Shown here piece by piece: positions 1 to 12,741 of a DNA stretch of 64,000 nt; the stretch's first letter is position 1; every line of letters starts with the position of its first letter. Below the pieces are notes generated by a model. That model did not search any database. It had not been told where the DNA came from and saw only the letters and a list, made by a program, of their open reading frames with translations. The stretch is from Zymoseptoria tritici IPO323 (lineage: Eukaryota; Ascomycota; Dothideomycetes; Mycosphaerellales; Mycosphaerellaceae), in assembly GCF_000219625.1 (NCBI RefSeq), contig NC_018216.1:3100001-3164000 (forward strand). Reading direction: 5' to 3'. The position numbers and the translations under genes are program-made.

Positions 1-3000
1 CGAGATCTCGCCAACGTTCTCCACGGTGAAATTTGGATCGATCGACTCGCTGGCCAGCTCAACGCTGCTACTGTCCGAACCAGAATCGTTCGATTCATCG
101 TTCTCGCCAGCACCGCCATCGAGAACGAAGCGCTGCTTGGCAGATTCGTCAGGTGGCATGTATTGTGCCTGAGCAATTGCCATGATAGCCGCGGCAAGCT
201 CCAGATGTCCTCTTGCGATAGCAATGGAGAACGGCGAGTGGTCCCTTGAGTCCTTGACAGCGACTTGTAAAGGAGGTTGAGTTTCGCCATCTTTGTTGTT
301 CCATGTCATCAAGGTGAGCTGTTTCACCGCGGATATCTCACCGTTCCAAGCAGCCTCAAAGAGATCAATGTATCTCTCTTGTCGCTCATCCGTCAGATCA
401 GGCAGCTTGAGACTGAAGTTGACCTTGAAGGCAGGTTCCACATACGGTCTATATTCGTATGGCCGGTAAATTTGGTTACCAGACTCTTTGACTTCAGAGT
501 GGAGTTCTCTGAATGTCTTGGCTCCTCGCTCAATGAGGACTCTCCTCAACTCCTCGAAGCGCTCCCGCATTGCGTCAACAGCTGCTTGCTTCTCGGGTAC
601 GCCGGCGTCCTCGTCATTCTCTGCAGTCAGGTTTTTGTAGGTTGTAAGCTTGGACTTGTAACCTCGTTTCGCTGCTGCAATCTGAGACTGAGCGGTCCAC
701 AACGCATACGTGCCTTCTTGCAAGCCCTCAAGGTATTCGAAATCGTCCTTGAGAGGGATAGGAGCATGGATCTTCTGGTCATCTGGTTTCCACGTTTTGA
801 GTTGCTTAATCTTCTCCTCCACTTCATCGAGCAAACTGGTAGCTTTTTTGCCACCACCGAACATCCAGTGGTCCTGATTGATGTGCGCCCACCCCGCCGG
901 TGAGATGGTATTGACATCAACTCCGTACTCCGTAATCAGGGATGTAGCAAGCTCCGGCAATTCGCACTCGACAGCAGAAGTGACAGGCTGCTCCACGTCT
1001 TTGCGGAATTTGGTCTGGTTGGTCTTTGTATCTGATGCTGGCTCCAATACAGTCTTGTGGGCCTTCATGTATGCAGCGAAATCGATGTCGGAATTGGCGC
1101 CCGCAGTCAATAGGAGGAGCGCAGTCGAGCTGTCCTTGGCTTGAATCGCGGCCAGCAATGGACTTTGGACAATCAGGTTCGACGAATAGAAGCTCTGGGC
1201 AGCCAAGTGGTTGATTGCTCGGCCTGTTCCGACCTTGTCGGCATCAAGGAAGACTTTGGTCAAAGCTGGCTGCTCGGCGATTGAGTATAGCAGAGCCGTG
1301 TTTTGATGAATGTCAGCCTGCGCAGAAGATGCTCCGAGCTGGATCAAGAGGCGTGACATGGCATCTGCTTGTTCGGATGGCAACCGAAGAGCCAGAACGA
1401 GCGTCAGAATCGCTGCTCGGGCAGATTTGTCGTGATCGTGAAAGAGCTTGACTGGTAGTAAGACGTCTGCGCCGAAATCTTGGACCAATACTCGCACAAG
1501 GTCAAGGTGACCATTGATGATCGCAAGATGAAGAGGCGAGATGGCAGTGTCCCATGCTAGAACGTTGACGTCGTAGATATCCGCAGATTCTTCTTCATCG
1601 TCGCCGTTTAGTACTTTGTCATCCGAGTTAGCAGGAGGCGACTTGATATTGACCATGGAGTTTTCGGTAGTGGCGTCGATGTTGCCGTCCTCATCTTCAT
1701 CAGCATCGTTCACGATGTCGATGTCGAGGTCTTCGAGTTCGGTCGACGGTCGCTCCGCTCGAGCAGCCCTTCTGGCATCGACTTTCTTCTCTTCTTCTTC
1801 CTCATTCGCTGCACTCTTACGCAACAACGCTGACACCATTTCTACGCTACCACGAATTGCAGCCAAGTGAAGTGCAGTCCTGCCGTCCACGAGTCGAGCA
1901 ACCAGACGGGCACCGTTATCGATTAACACTTGTACAATCTCTGGTGTCGAGCTGGTGACGGCCAAATGAAGCGGAGTGCGTCCGGTAAAGTCGCGTGCGT
2001 TGGGATCGTTGCCATCCTGCTCCAGCCAAGTCTGGACATCCTCCACGTCGCCATCTACTATGCTTTGACACAGTCTGGCAGTATTCCCAACGTATGCCAT
2101 CTCAGTCCAGTCGTCGGCCGTGAGCGGGTGGAAAGAACCGATCGTCTGTCTTCCAGGATTATCTCTCAGAAACGAAATCTGGCCGGACACATAGATCTTG
2201 TTCTCTGCCTGAGCAACTTCGGCCTCTTCGTCCGTCTTAGGATCCGGGCAGTAGCCACAGCAGTCATGAATGACGTCCTCGACGCTCCCGAAGAAGGCCG
2301 GATGGCGATGTAGGTGGACTTCGCGGTCTTTGGGCAGGTTCCACCTAGAGTAGGGGCAGACTGTTAGCGAAAGCACAGACTTGAAGGCGAAGTTTTGAAA
2401 CTAAGATAACATGCTGGTGCTGTGCATGCATGAATCCTGCCCTTCGATCGACTTACTCGGCATTCAGGAGAATATCCTTCGTGAAGATGAGCTTCTCAAT
2501 CTTGCGAGCATGGTACTTTGGTCCATACGGAATGGTGAAAGTATGATAGTCAGAAACATCCTCAGCATCGACCCACTCGGCTACTTCGTCTTCGTGAGCG
2601 TCCTTGATGTTGCCGCGCAAATTGCGTCGCTGCACACGCCATCGATTGATGGCCGGACGACCGCGCTCAGCACGTCGCTGATCAAGATAGGCATCGCGAT
2701 CCTCGCTCCTGGGTAGCTTCTCCAAAATGAGCAGTCGAGCGAGTCCCTCGGTTCGCCCAAAAGATCTCTCGTAGATTGTCGGATCAACTCTAGAGCGGTC
2801 CAAATGTGGCCAGTACACTTCGAATCCCCGGTGGGCGTACTTGGAAAGACGGCTCTCGTAGGAAGGCGAGCGACGGCTGAGATCAATGGTATTGATCTGC
2901 GTCATGTACGCTGCCAATGCGCGAGGCGTGGCATACACTTGGTGACCGTTATATGCAGCGCAACTACAGTCGACATCAAAGCCGGACAGGATCTCCGAGA

Positions 3001-3768
3001 TGGATTTGTACATCCTCAGGACCACCTGTATATGTCGAACGGGGTGCTGGCTGACGATAGTAAGAGCATTCTTGGTACGCACAGTCGTCGTCTCAACCAG
3101 CAAGGCGTCTCGGATGTTGGCTTCGATCTGCTTGATTTTCTCCAGCGCTTGCTCCTCGTCCAGGCCGTACAAGAAAAGGTCCACATCCGATGCTGGTGCC
3201 TGTCTTTTATGTTAGCAAATGTTATACATTCATGATTCAAAGACGTTACCAATTGCTCATGATAGTACTGCCGAAGTGCACGTTTCGTTCCAGCATGCTT
3301 CTCTGGCACTTTCAACAGAGAAGTAACCACAGCAGAACCAGCAGCAACCACGTTCGACCAGTCCATGTCAGCAAGGGAAGACTCAGTGAAGATGTTGAGA
3401 TTGTTCCGGAACTCTTTCAACGATTGCACGACAGCTGGTGAGCCGGTCGGCAAGCGTTGATCATCCTTCAGCGGCATTATGTAGGCTTCTTTCTCCGCCA
3501 CAGTTTCGGTATCCAGGTCTCGGGCTCGTATGGTGATGTCCTTCTCCTGGTCACGGCCGAAGAGTGGCACGATATTTGGCGTCCGAATGGCAGGGTGCTC
3601 GGGGTGCTGCGCAAACACCTTCCGCATCTCGTTCTCATACTGCTTATACGGCTCCAAGAGTTCCCGCATTGGCTTGTCTTTGTGAGCTGCGATGTACGTG
3701 ACAAAGTCATCGTGGCGAGCGGGCAAGGCCGGCATGTTGCTCTCGGCCATCTCGACTGGAGCGGCCAT
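1..3768 (-). CDS. ankyrin-repeat protein, 3' end cut by window edge
   Basis: Three exons on the minus strand: 3768-3250, 3199-2457 and 2344-1, giving 1202 visible residues; the protein continues past the left edge. The start ATG (3768) opens with MAAPVEMAESNMPALPARHD. Donors GTAACG (3249) and GTAAGT (2456) and acceptors ACAG and CTAG keep the frame. The first ~420 residues carry no motif I recognise. Ankyrin-like repeats follow: GRTPLHLAV and GRTALHLAA around residues 540-590, SPLHLAIINGHLDLV near 690, and a weaker one near 1125. An acidic, Glu-rich linker (EEEEEKK) separates the first repeats. Large proteins with this N-terminus followed by ankyrin repeats occur widely in filamentous fungi as uncharacterised ankyrin proteins; a scaffold role is inferred only from the repeats. 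Gene structure is secure, function unknown. Confidence 0.85.
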
Positions 3769-4351
3769 ATTGGCAGGTTCTGCAACACAGTCAAGGGATG
3801 GAGTGATGAGTGGGCAAAGGAGTATGTGAAGTGAGTTGGGAGTTGAGCAAGGCAGGGAATGAGGAAATCGACCACGAAGCTGTTATCGTGTAATAAGAAG
3901 CAGTCTGGGTCCCATCATCACGAATGACAGAAGCGGTCTTTATGATCATAGCAGTTGCTACGCCCCGATGGCTCTTGTCGACAGATTGGGCCATTCTTTA
4001 GACAGCAGTGCTCTGATATCCAATCGACAAGATCGGCAAGACTGAGCCGCCTGATTCCAGCCTGTCAGAGGCGAAGGATTCAAGGCAGCAACAAGGCACA
4101 GATGTCGGGTCGAGCCATCTTCCCCGTTACCTGGACGTGTCCGCATCCTGTCCGTGATTGCTCGCAGAGCTGAATGCTGATCAAGGTCGAATGTGATGAG
4201 TTGATGTAGGTGAGAAGAAGGACACGGTGCACGCGACGCGGGAGAGACTTTCCTTCGGCGCAAGTCTTGCCGAGGCAGCGACAGGTCAGACATGGATCAC
4301 ACACCGTGCACCCGAACCACCTCTATCACTCTCCATTAAATCACCATCAAA
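3769..4351. promoter_or_regulatory. divergent intergenic region, ankyrin gene / PanE-like gene
   Basis: 583 bp between two head-to-head start codons. It must hold both promoters. No clear TATA box or longer conserved motif was seen; the short open frames here lack coding character. Confidence 0.5.
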
Positions 4352-5377
4352 ATGCCAGTCCGCGTCCTCATCGTCGGCGCAGGCGCAATAGGAGCATTCT
4401 ACGGAGCCCGCCTCTCCACAGCGTCCAACATCGCCGTCTCAGCCCTCTGCCGGTCCAACTTCAAAGTGGTCCAAGCCAACGGATTCAAAGTCACGTCACC
4501 GAAATACGACGAGCAAATATTCAAACCCGAACATGTTTTCAGCTCGCCTGAAAATGCGCGGAAAGCTGGTGTGAAGTGGGACTATCTCCTCGTGGCGACG
4601 AAAGCTCTTCCGGACGTCAACGATGATAGTGCACTGCTCGAAGGCCTGGTCAGTCCTGGCACGAGCATTGTGCTTGTGCAGAATGGGCTGGGAGTCGAGG
4701 AGCCGTATAGGAGGCGTTTTCCCAAGGCTCCGATTTTGAGCGCTGTGACCGTTGCGAGTGCTGCACAGCCTAGTCATGGAGTCATCCAGCACAATCGATG
4801 GACGAGGATATCTATCGGACCTTATCTACCGCATCTCGATCAAGGCGGATCAGGGTCAAAGGCAGAGGACAAGGCAGCGGATGAGAGTAATGCGAAGCTT
4901 GTGAAGCTGCTGCAGGATGGTGGAATCAAGGATGCCGAGTTATACGACCACGCAGGCCTTCAATTCGTACGATGGCACAAAATCGCCATCAACGCCGCGA
5001 TGAATCCCAGCTCGGTGCTGTCTGGTGGTGCTGGCAATCAAGAAATGTCTCTCGATCCGGAGATGTCGATTATGCTCACTGGCATCATGAATGAGGTTTT
5101 GGAAACAGCGCCGAAAGTGCTGGGCAAACCTTTACCTTCCAAGCTGGCCACTGCTGAGGCAATCTTGAACTCGACGAAGAAGAACAGCAGTGGCAGTCGA
5201 CCGAGTATGTGGGGTGATTGGGAGAAGGGGGCGAAGATGGAGTTGGAGGTTATTCTTGGGAACCCGATAAGGCTGGCGAGAGAGAAGGGACTGGAAATGC
5301 CGAGGTTGCAGACGATGTATGCGTTGTTGAAGAAAGCACAGGAGTTGAGGGATAAGCCGAAGGAGAGTAAGCTTTGA
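4352..5377 (+). CDS. 2-dehydropantoate 2-reductase family protein (ApbA/PanE-like)
   Basis: Single-exon gene of 341 residues. The N-terminus VLIVGAGAIGAFYGARL is the Rossmann GxGxxG dinucleotide site of the ApbA/PanE family. LVATKALPD around residue 80-90 and LVQNGLG near 112 match the family's VxxKxxx and QNG(L/M)G motifs, and KIAINAAMNPSSVL near 210-225 matches the K..xNxxxNPxxxL signature that begins the helical C-terminal domain; the Lys is the expected catalytic residue. Known members reduce ketopantoate to pantoate with NADPH (pantothenate/CoA synthesis), but fungi carry many paralogues of unknown substrate, so the exact reaction is not established here. The length is normal for the family and the start has an A at -3. 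Confidence 0.88.
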   Translation: MPVRVLIVGAGAIGAFYGARLSTASNIAVSALCRSNFKVVQANGFKVTSPKYDEQIFKPEHVFSSPENARKAGVKWDYLLVATKALPDVNDDSALLEGLVSPGTSIVLVQNGLGVEEPYRRRFPKAPILSAVTVASAAQPSHGVIQHNRWTRISIGPYLPHLDQGGSGSKAEDKAADESNAKLVKLLQDGGIKDAELYDHAGLQFVRWHKIAINAAMNPSSVLSGGAGNQEMSLDPEMSIMLTGIMNEVLETAPKVLGKPLPSKLATAEAILNSTKKNSSGSRPSMWGDWEKGAKMELEVILGNPIRLAREKGLEMPRLQTMYALLKKAQELRDKPKESKL

Positions 5378-6686
5378 GGTAAGAGATGTACGGAACCATG
5401 CCTTGACGAGCTCGAGACCAACAGTATCGTGAATAGTCCCTCTACGACTGGGTAAGGTAGATTTGAAGCCTGAGGCATCAGATATGTTTCCAGTCCTTTG
5501 AAGCGCTCCAGCTGCCTTTTCATTCTACAGAGGGATGTCCTGGTGTCATTTGTATAAGAGTCCAAAACAGCAGTTAAAAGGTCCATATAAACCATAGATC
5601 GCCCCTTCATATGTGAATCATTTCAAAGACGTTGGTCGCCATTGACGACATGTCTGTGGAGAGGATCGGAATGTGGAGCCAGCTGTCTGTTTGCGGGGTG
5701 AGAGTGAACAGCGACAGGCATTGTTAGGACCGACATGCCTTGCCTTGCTGTGCCACGCCATTCCCATCACCCAGCCTAATCGATATTGTACCTGCCTCTC
5801 CTGTACGATCTATGCATCTCTGCATCTGATCTATTCACCCTCGATGCGACCTCATCTCATCTCCATCCCGCCGTGAAGCTCCCAGCCCACCAGAGAGCTA
5901 GAACTACCTATATCGGTACCGCAATTCGAGCCGAGAGACCAACAGCTCCAGCCCGTGGTCCACTCCACGCCCGTCCACCAACGATCGCATCCGGCCCTTC
6001 CCACCTCTACCTTAAACCGTACCGACCGATCGCATTGCAGCAGCTCCGCACCTCAGTCCATCATTGCTTATACCTTATCCTCACCTGAGCTGTGTGGTTG
6101 AGTCCTCCTCCGCCGGCGTCCCTCGCTCCACCATACTCCCCGCACACGTCGCATTCGATCGGTAGCGGTAGCGGTGCTCTCATTCAATAGCACCTCCAAG
6201 TGTACCGCATCGGACATCCGACTGCTTGCTTGTCGGCGCATCATCAGCAGCACCAAACAGCACCGGACAGACCGACCCAGCCCGTCTGCCCATCGCCGCC
6301 CTTCCTGTTCTTCCCGACAACCTCCCATTGTCCTTTGGGCCCTTCTCCACCACGCACATCCGCACGCAAACAGATTGCCCGCCAATTTCGTACCGAGCGA
6401 TTGCGATCGTACCTCCTTGCTGTCTTGCCGGGCCCTTGACTTCACCCTACGACAACATCGCACTCTCCCTCCCTCCGCTCCGGCGTCACTTATACCATAC
6501 CTCACGCCCTCCGCATCCTCCGCCGCAGTTCAACCTCCACCCGCTCGCACGTTGAGCATCTCAGCCGCCACGACGCCGCCGCCGCCGAATACAGAGAAAT
6601 TGGCTAGCTACGACAATCCCAACGTTCGTCGTGAGCCTGACTCTCGCTTGCCGCAAAAGAGGAAAGAAGGGCCAGACACCACATCC
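5378..6686. other. intergenic and likely long 5' leader of the PKA gene
   Basis: 1.3 kb with no convincing gene. The right half (about 5760-6690) is pyrimidine-rich on the plus strand and open in more than one frame. That is more like a fungal promoter/5'UTR than coding sequence. An open frame upstream of the chosen PKA start has no in-frame ATG. Confidence 0.45.
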
Positions 6687-8237
<1,551 letters not shown>

Positions 8238-8760
8238 AGACAGAGAGCATAAGGTAGGAAAGCAGACCTATTTTGATAATGGAATTATGTGAACGAAGAG
8301 GAAAAGCAATTGAAGCTTTGCCATTAATACGTCCTATCTGACCTGACCTTTTTACGCTCGTTCTGCGGCTTGTACGGCTGGTGGTGCGATTCAACTCTGC
8401 TAGTGATTTGACCGCGACAGGGACCCTCTCTAAACTCAACTTTGAGTCTGTTGACATCAATCTGCTCATCCGGCAGCATCAACTGACAGTCACAGCAGTT
8501 CAAACAGCTGTCTGTCCTTGCCCTTGGTGCTATGGCTGGTATGGACATCTTCGACCTCGAGCTAGACTCCTACTCCGATCGGCCTCGTTTCAATTCGTTC
8601 TTCTGGAGCCGCGGAGTAGACTTACGGTCGTCGCGATAGCCGACCTTCCTGGCTTCAAAGGTGAGATTGTGGGAGAAGGGGTAATCTTCCGTTCGAGTCT
8701 GAAACCCCTGGCCGAGGTGCTGGCTGCCCTGCTAGAGCGAGGACGACGGTGGTGAGGTGT
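8238..8760. other. intergenic, PKA 3' side
   Basis: Converging 3' region after the PKA stop. No gene recognised; the open frames on either strand lack a start or coding character. Confidence 0.4.
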
Positions 8761-8984
8761 TTAGCGGTGGATGTTTTGCGTGTATGCGTCGGGTGTGGGG
8801 CGAGTCTCCGGTCGTTTAAGATGTCGCGGGCGCAGGTCTCGCATCTTTTGCGGTTCGTTGGCGTCGTAGAAGGCGATTGCGCGCTTTACTTGGGAGATGT
8901 GGGACCAGGAGGGTTCGCGGGGGTGGAGGTGGGTTATGCTGAGTTCGCGGGATATGAAGATGGGGGGGTTGTTTGTGAGGCCAT
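8761..8984 (-). pseudogene. small reading frame with apparent frameshift at a G7/C7 tract
   Basis: On the minus strand an ATG at 8984 in good context (CACAATGGCC) opens MASQTTPP, but this frame closes soon after. The frame that begins after the seven-C run (8962-8968) continues to the stop at 8761 with C-ending, coding-like codons and reads SRELSITHLHPREP, then ISQVKRAIAFYDANEPQ. Adding one C to the run would join the two parts into about 75 residues. It is either a real frameshift (pseudogene), a sequencing/assembly indel in the homopolymer, or a different start: the downstream frame is open in-frame up to an ATG at 9120, but that extension is C/T-rich and looks like leader. I do not recognise the protein. 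Confidence 0.35.
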
Positions 8985-9187
8985 TGTGATCCGGGGGTGG
9001 GGTGGTGTTTGTTTGAGTGTGGGCGGTGGAGTGGAGTGCAGGGAGGTGAAGTGAAGGGAAATCGGCGTGCTTGATTATGGCTGTTGCATCTCGGCTGCGT
9101 TGGGAACAGCTACAAGACATAATTCTCACAAACCCTCATCTGATCGACTCCCTCCTCCTACAGCACTCATCAAATGACAACCTCGTC

Positions 9188-9597
9188 CTACTTCGCGCCG
9201 ACCTTTCCCTTCTCCGCGTCCACACTGTACACACTCTCTTCGCCATCCATATCCTTCCCTTGCAAAATCTCAGGCTGATCCTTCCCCTTCTTCCCTTTAA
9301 ATCTACAGCAATCCCAAGTCAGCCCTTCATCTGCCCAAGATAATCCGCCGGATCTTGCAAAACTCACATATCCCTCGCCCACTGCATCGGCACAAGACCC
9401 TTCGTGCCGGTCTCCTTTTGCTCGCCCATCAGCCGATCCGCTTCTTTCATGTCTCCTCGCTTGACGGCGTCCATGACCAGAGCGGACTTGACGCGAGCTG
9501 CGGCCGCTTTGTCGGAAGGCATGGACTTCTCGTCCATGGCGTTGGTGTTGGGCGCGAAGGAGAGGGGTTCTACGTTCCATGGTGATGAGCCGGACAT
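9188..9597 (-). CDS. small unknown protein, 114 residues
   Basis: Two exons on the minus strand, 9597-9368 and 9302-9188, joined across a 65-bp intron with donor GTGAGT and acceptor TGTAG; the phase is preserved. The product is hydrophilic. It starts MSGSSPWNVEPLSFAPNTNA, has an Ala/Lys-rich middle, then EADRLMGEQKETGTKGLVPM and a Lys-rich exon 2 with FKGKKGKDQPEIL and a terminal GKVGAK. No signal peptide, membrane segment or known domain is visible. The clean splice and good start context make a real gene likely; function is unknown. Confidence 0.65.
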
Positions 9598-10214
9598 GAT
9601 TGCTGTTGTGGTGTGGGAAGTTTTTGGACACGATATCTGAACGGAATGAGTTTGTTGTTCGTTGGTGGTTGTTCACTGTCCTATGAGTGTGAGACGTCAA
9701 CTCGAGGTTGTGATGTTCAGTCGAATCGGAGCGTTGGAAGATGCAACATATATACACTTGATTCGTTAAAGTGCAGGGCGCAGTTCACGAGGTCAGCAGA
9801 TCACGAGCAGTGGATCTCGGCCTATAAGCAGGAGGACTTCTCGGCCTCAAAGTGGTATGTGTAGTATTAGTGGCCTGACCGACGTGATGTCGAGCCGTGG
9901 AGAAGGGTCCAGACTCTGATGGATGCTGTAGAGCTTGATCGTCTCGTTCGACGCTTCGTTGTAGGCAGTCTCTCCATGGTGTCAGGCGTCTTGATTCTGA
10001 TGATGAGGTGTTGACGAAACGGCACCTTGATGTGCAACCTGGAAGGGATGTTCGATGCGTAAGATTGCACGATAACCATGTTGTAACTGATTAGGACTAG
10101 CGCTTTGTCATTTACGCGTCTTTATTCGAAGCACGCCTGCGACGAACTATTTGAACTTCTTACACCTCAATCATTCTTCACTCAGCAAATGCCATTGGCC
10201 GCAGTCTCGCCATC
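9598..10214. promoter_or_regulatory. divergent region, small gene / chromodomain gene
   Basis: 617 bp between head-to-head starts. No recognisable element beyond its promoter position. Confidence 0.4.
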
Positions 10215-12326
10215 ATGCCACCTGCATTGCCAGACACGGGCATCATAGACTTGTTTACTTCTCCTGAACAATCACCAGACCCTCCACCGGCACGGAAAGC
10301 TCTGTTTCCAGTGATCGACAGGTCACCGTCGCGGAAAGTGCCCTGGATTCCCAGGACGTACGGCGATGAGCCTCTGCCGGTCCGACTTTCAACGCAAGCG
10401 CCCCGCAATGCAAAGGACGCTCGCATCGTCGGTCGCGTCGAGGATGGACGCAAGGTCACTTATACTGTAATGCTGGGCACTACTGAAGTTTCGGAAGTCG
10501 ATCTGGACGAGATTCTCACTTATGTTTCGCCTTATGACCTGGAAGAGTACGAACATGAGCAATTCAAGGTAGATGGCGAGAAAAGGAGAATCGACGAAGA
10601 AGCGAAACAAGCCGAGCGGGAAAGAAAATTGGAACGTCTGAAGGAGAGAGCACGGCGGAAGGGTGTCGTCTTGCAAGTGGACTCTGGCGCGGATTCTGGT
10701 GCTGATGATGAAGGTGAGGTAGCGGCTGGACGTCATGGTCGCGCTCGACCAACTTACAAGCACCTCTTCAAAGTGCCCGAACAGGGCAAGCGACGTCGTC
10801 GTCGGAGGGATCCCGCCACTGGAGAGCTCATGCCACTGAGTGATGAAGAGGGCGGAATGGACGTCGCTGCTAGCTCTTCTGAGGAGGAGCCATCTCGTGA
10901 CAGATCAAGATCTGCAGCTGATTTACTTCCGGGGGTGGAACCCCACAGGCGGAGGAGACGGAAGAGAGATCCTGTAACGGGAGAACTATTGCCGCTTTCG
11001 CCTGAGGTGAAATCGTCTTCCGTCGCAAAAGAGAGTCCCCTGGCGCGATCGGAACCTGCAATACGATCTGCAGTTGGATCTGCCTCTAGCAACGGAGACT
11101 TTTTGCAATTTCCGCCTAAGCGCCCACGAAGGAGACGGCACCCGCAGACAGGCGAGCTGATGCCTTTGGGCTGGCGCTATGAAGATGAGGCAGAAAGGAA
11201 AGCTTGGGCTCCAAAGCCAGCTGGTATCGAGAGCGGACCATCGAGCTCTATGGAACGATTGAGCATTGGCAACGAGCGTGGATCAAAGCGCATCAAGCTG
11301 ACTTCTGAGCCGTCCTCTGGTGATGACCGACGAGCAAGACCATTGCCTTTCACGAGCCCAACGCAGGAGGAGACCACATTGACTCCAAAAATGCAGGCAA
11401 CAGTCCAGGTAATGGATCTGGGTTCAGAAGACGAAGACGATCTCGCGCAAGATGGACGAACATCAGCTCAGCTGACGCCGAAGCTTTCTTCGCGACCGAA
11501 GCCTTCCTCAGAGAGCAAGATTCCTCTGCGGAGGTCAAATACGTCATCGTCCGAAGAACAAATTACTCTTGCGTCCTTTCTTTCTGGCCCTAGCAAGAAG
11601 CAAGAATCAACCTCAGATTCTGACTCTTCACTCTCTCGCCGTCCAGGGAAGAATGGCGCAAACTCTCAGAAGCCGACTCCCTTGAAGAACAGCATGATGA
11701 ACTCACAGGCTTCACAAGGCAACGCTGGTGGCGACGAGAGCGAAAGCGAGGTATCTGGCGACAACAGTGACGACGGTGAATGGACCGTGGAAGCAATCGT
11801 AGCACACCATATGAGCGATCCCAAGACTCATCCTGGAAAGCCAGCGACAATGCTGTACTTGACGAAGTGGGAAGGTTTTCCAGAGGAGACATGGGAGCCT
11901 GCTGAATCGTTTGATGAGTCTATCATTAAGGACTATCGTCGTCGCGTTGGGCTGGACAAACCGATCGGAAGCTCAAATGTACCGAAGGCTAAAAGCCCTG
12001 CAAATAACAGTCCACTGCAGGCAGTCTCTGCGCGAGCGGCGAAGTCCAAGAGTCCTGCGAAGTTTGCTCAGCAATCTGAGCAGAAGCCGAGTCCGACCAA
12101 GAACATGGTTGAGATCATATCGAGCGACGAAGAGAGTTGGTACGAAGTTGAAGCCATACTGGGACACCATATGTCTGATCCTCGGACTCATCCGGGAAAG
12201 CCGGCGACGATGCTGTACAAAGTGAAATGGGTCGGCTTCAAGCAGACCACTTGGGAGCCTTCTCCGAGTTTGTCTTCCACGACGCTGCTGAAGCAGTACC
12301 AGAAGCGGGTGGGATTAACGAAATGA
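10215..12326 (+). CDS. tandem-chromodomain nuclear protein with three arginine-rich motifs
   Basis: Single exon, 703 residues. A conserved-looking N-terminal segment (about residues 65-117, with VTYTVMLGTTEVSEVDLDEI) may be a small Tudor/chromo-like fold. A charged coiled-coil stretch (about 120-155) follows. Three copies of a motif RRRR(R)(D/H)PxTGEL(M/L)PL lie near residues 192, 244 and 302 in a Ser/acidic-rich disordered region. Two chromodomains sit at the C-terminus (about 522-580 and 641-703), each with the aromatic residues and the K-W-x-G-F...TWEP core; they share HHMSDP(K/R)THPGKPATMLY almost exactly. Chromodomains usually bind methylated lysine on histone tails, so a chromatin-reader role is likely. 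It is not HP1-like, since there is no chromoshadow domain. Specific partners are unknown. Confidence 0.85.
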   Translation: MPPALPDTGIIDLFTSPEQSPDPPPARKALFPVIDRSPSRKVPWIPRTYGDEPLPVRLSTQAPRNAKDARIVGRVEDGRKVTYTVMLGTTEVSEVDLDEILTYVSPYDLEEYEHEQFKVDGEKRRIDEEAKQAERERKLERLKERARRKGVVLQVDSGADSGADDEGEVAAGRHGRARPTYKHLFKVPEQGKRRRRRRDPATGELMPLSDEEGGMDVAASSSEEEPSRDRSRSAADLLPGVEPHRRRRRKRDPVTGELLPLSPEVKSSSVAKESPLARSEPAIRSAVGSASSNGDFLQFPPKRPRRRRHPQTGELMPLGWRYEDEAERKAWAPKPAGIESGPSSSMERLSIGNERGSKRIKLTSEPSSGDDRRARPLPFTSPTQEETTLTPKMQATVQVMDLGSEDEDDLAQDGRTSAQLTPKLSSRPKPSSESKIPLRRSNTSSSEEQITLASFLSGPSKKQESTSDSDSSLSRRPGKNGANSQKPTPLKNSMMNSQASQGNAGGDESESEVSGDNSDDGEWTVEAIVAHHMSDPKTHPGKPATMLYLTKWEGFPEETWEPAESFDESIIKDYRRRVGLDKPIGSSNVPKAKSPANNSPLQAVSARAAKSKSPAKFAQQSEQKPSPTKNMVEIISSDEESWYEVEAILGHHMSDPRTHPGKPATMLYKVKWVGFKQTTWEPSPSLSSTTLLKQYQKRVGLTK

Positions 12327-12741
12327 GGTTGTCGCACGGCATTACGGCCATATGCAATCGGCTTCCATGTCTGACACTCGATCGAAGGTGAGCAAAGCTG
12401 TACTTTGGACCTTCCTGGGGATGCTACAGCATCGGACTTCTGGGCGATGCGTCTGCGGAAGAGAAGGAACGAATAGCCCACGCCAACTGGATGGGCATGC
12501 ATTCGGGAGTATTACAGCTGTAAATAAGCGGCATACAGCGCTATTCCCAACAATTCCTGGCTAAACTCTGCTGCAGTGCTGCTGCATCGTGACAGAAGCT
12601 CCTCCACTGCAACTTCCTTTGAGCTGACACTGGAGCTTGGCCGCAGGCAGGTGGGGCTGATAAGGAAACTGCCAGCTTCATGGATCGAAACGACACAGAG
12701 CCTCTCACTCCTCCTCAAAATATCTAGATCGACTAGCTAAC
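12327..12741. other. intergenic
   Basis: 415 bp between two plus-strand genes. Nothing recognised. Confidence 0.4.

Noticed and set aside
6068..6505. 145-codon minus frame in the PKA leader
   Set aside because: Arg-rich translation from the complement of a pyrimidine-rich leader; no start context or domain.
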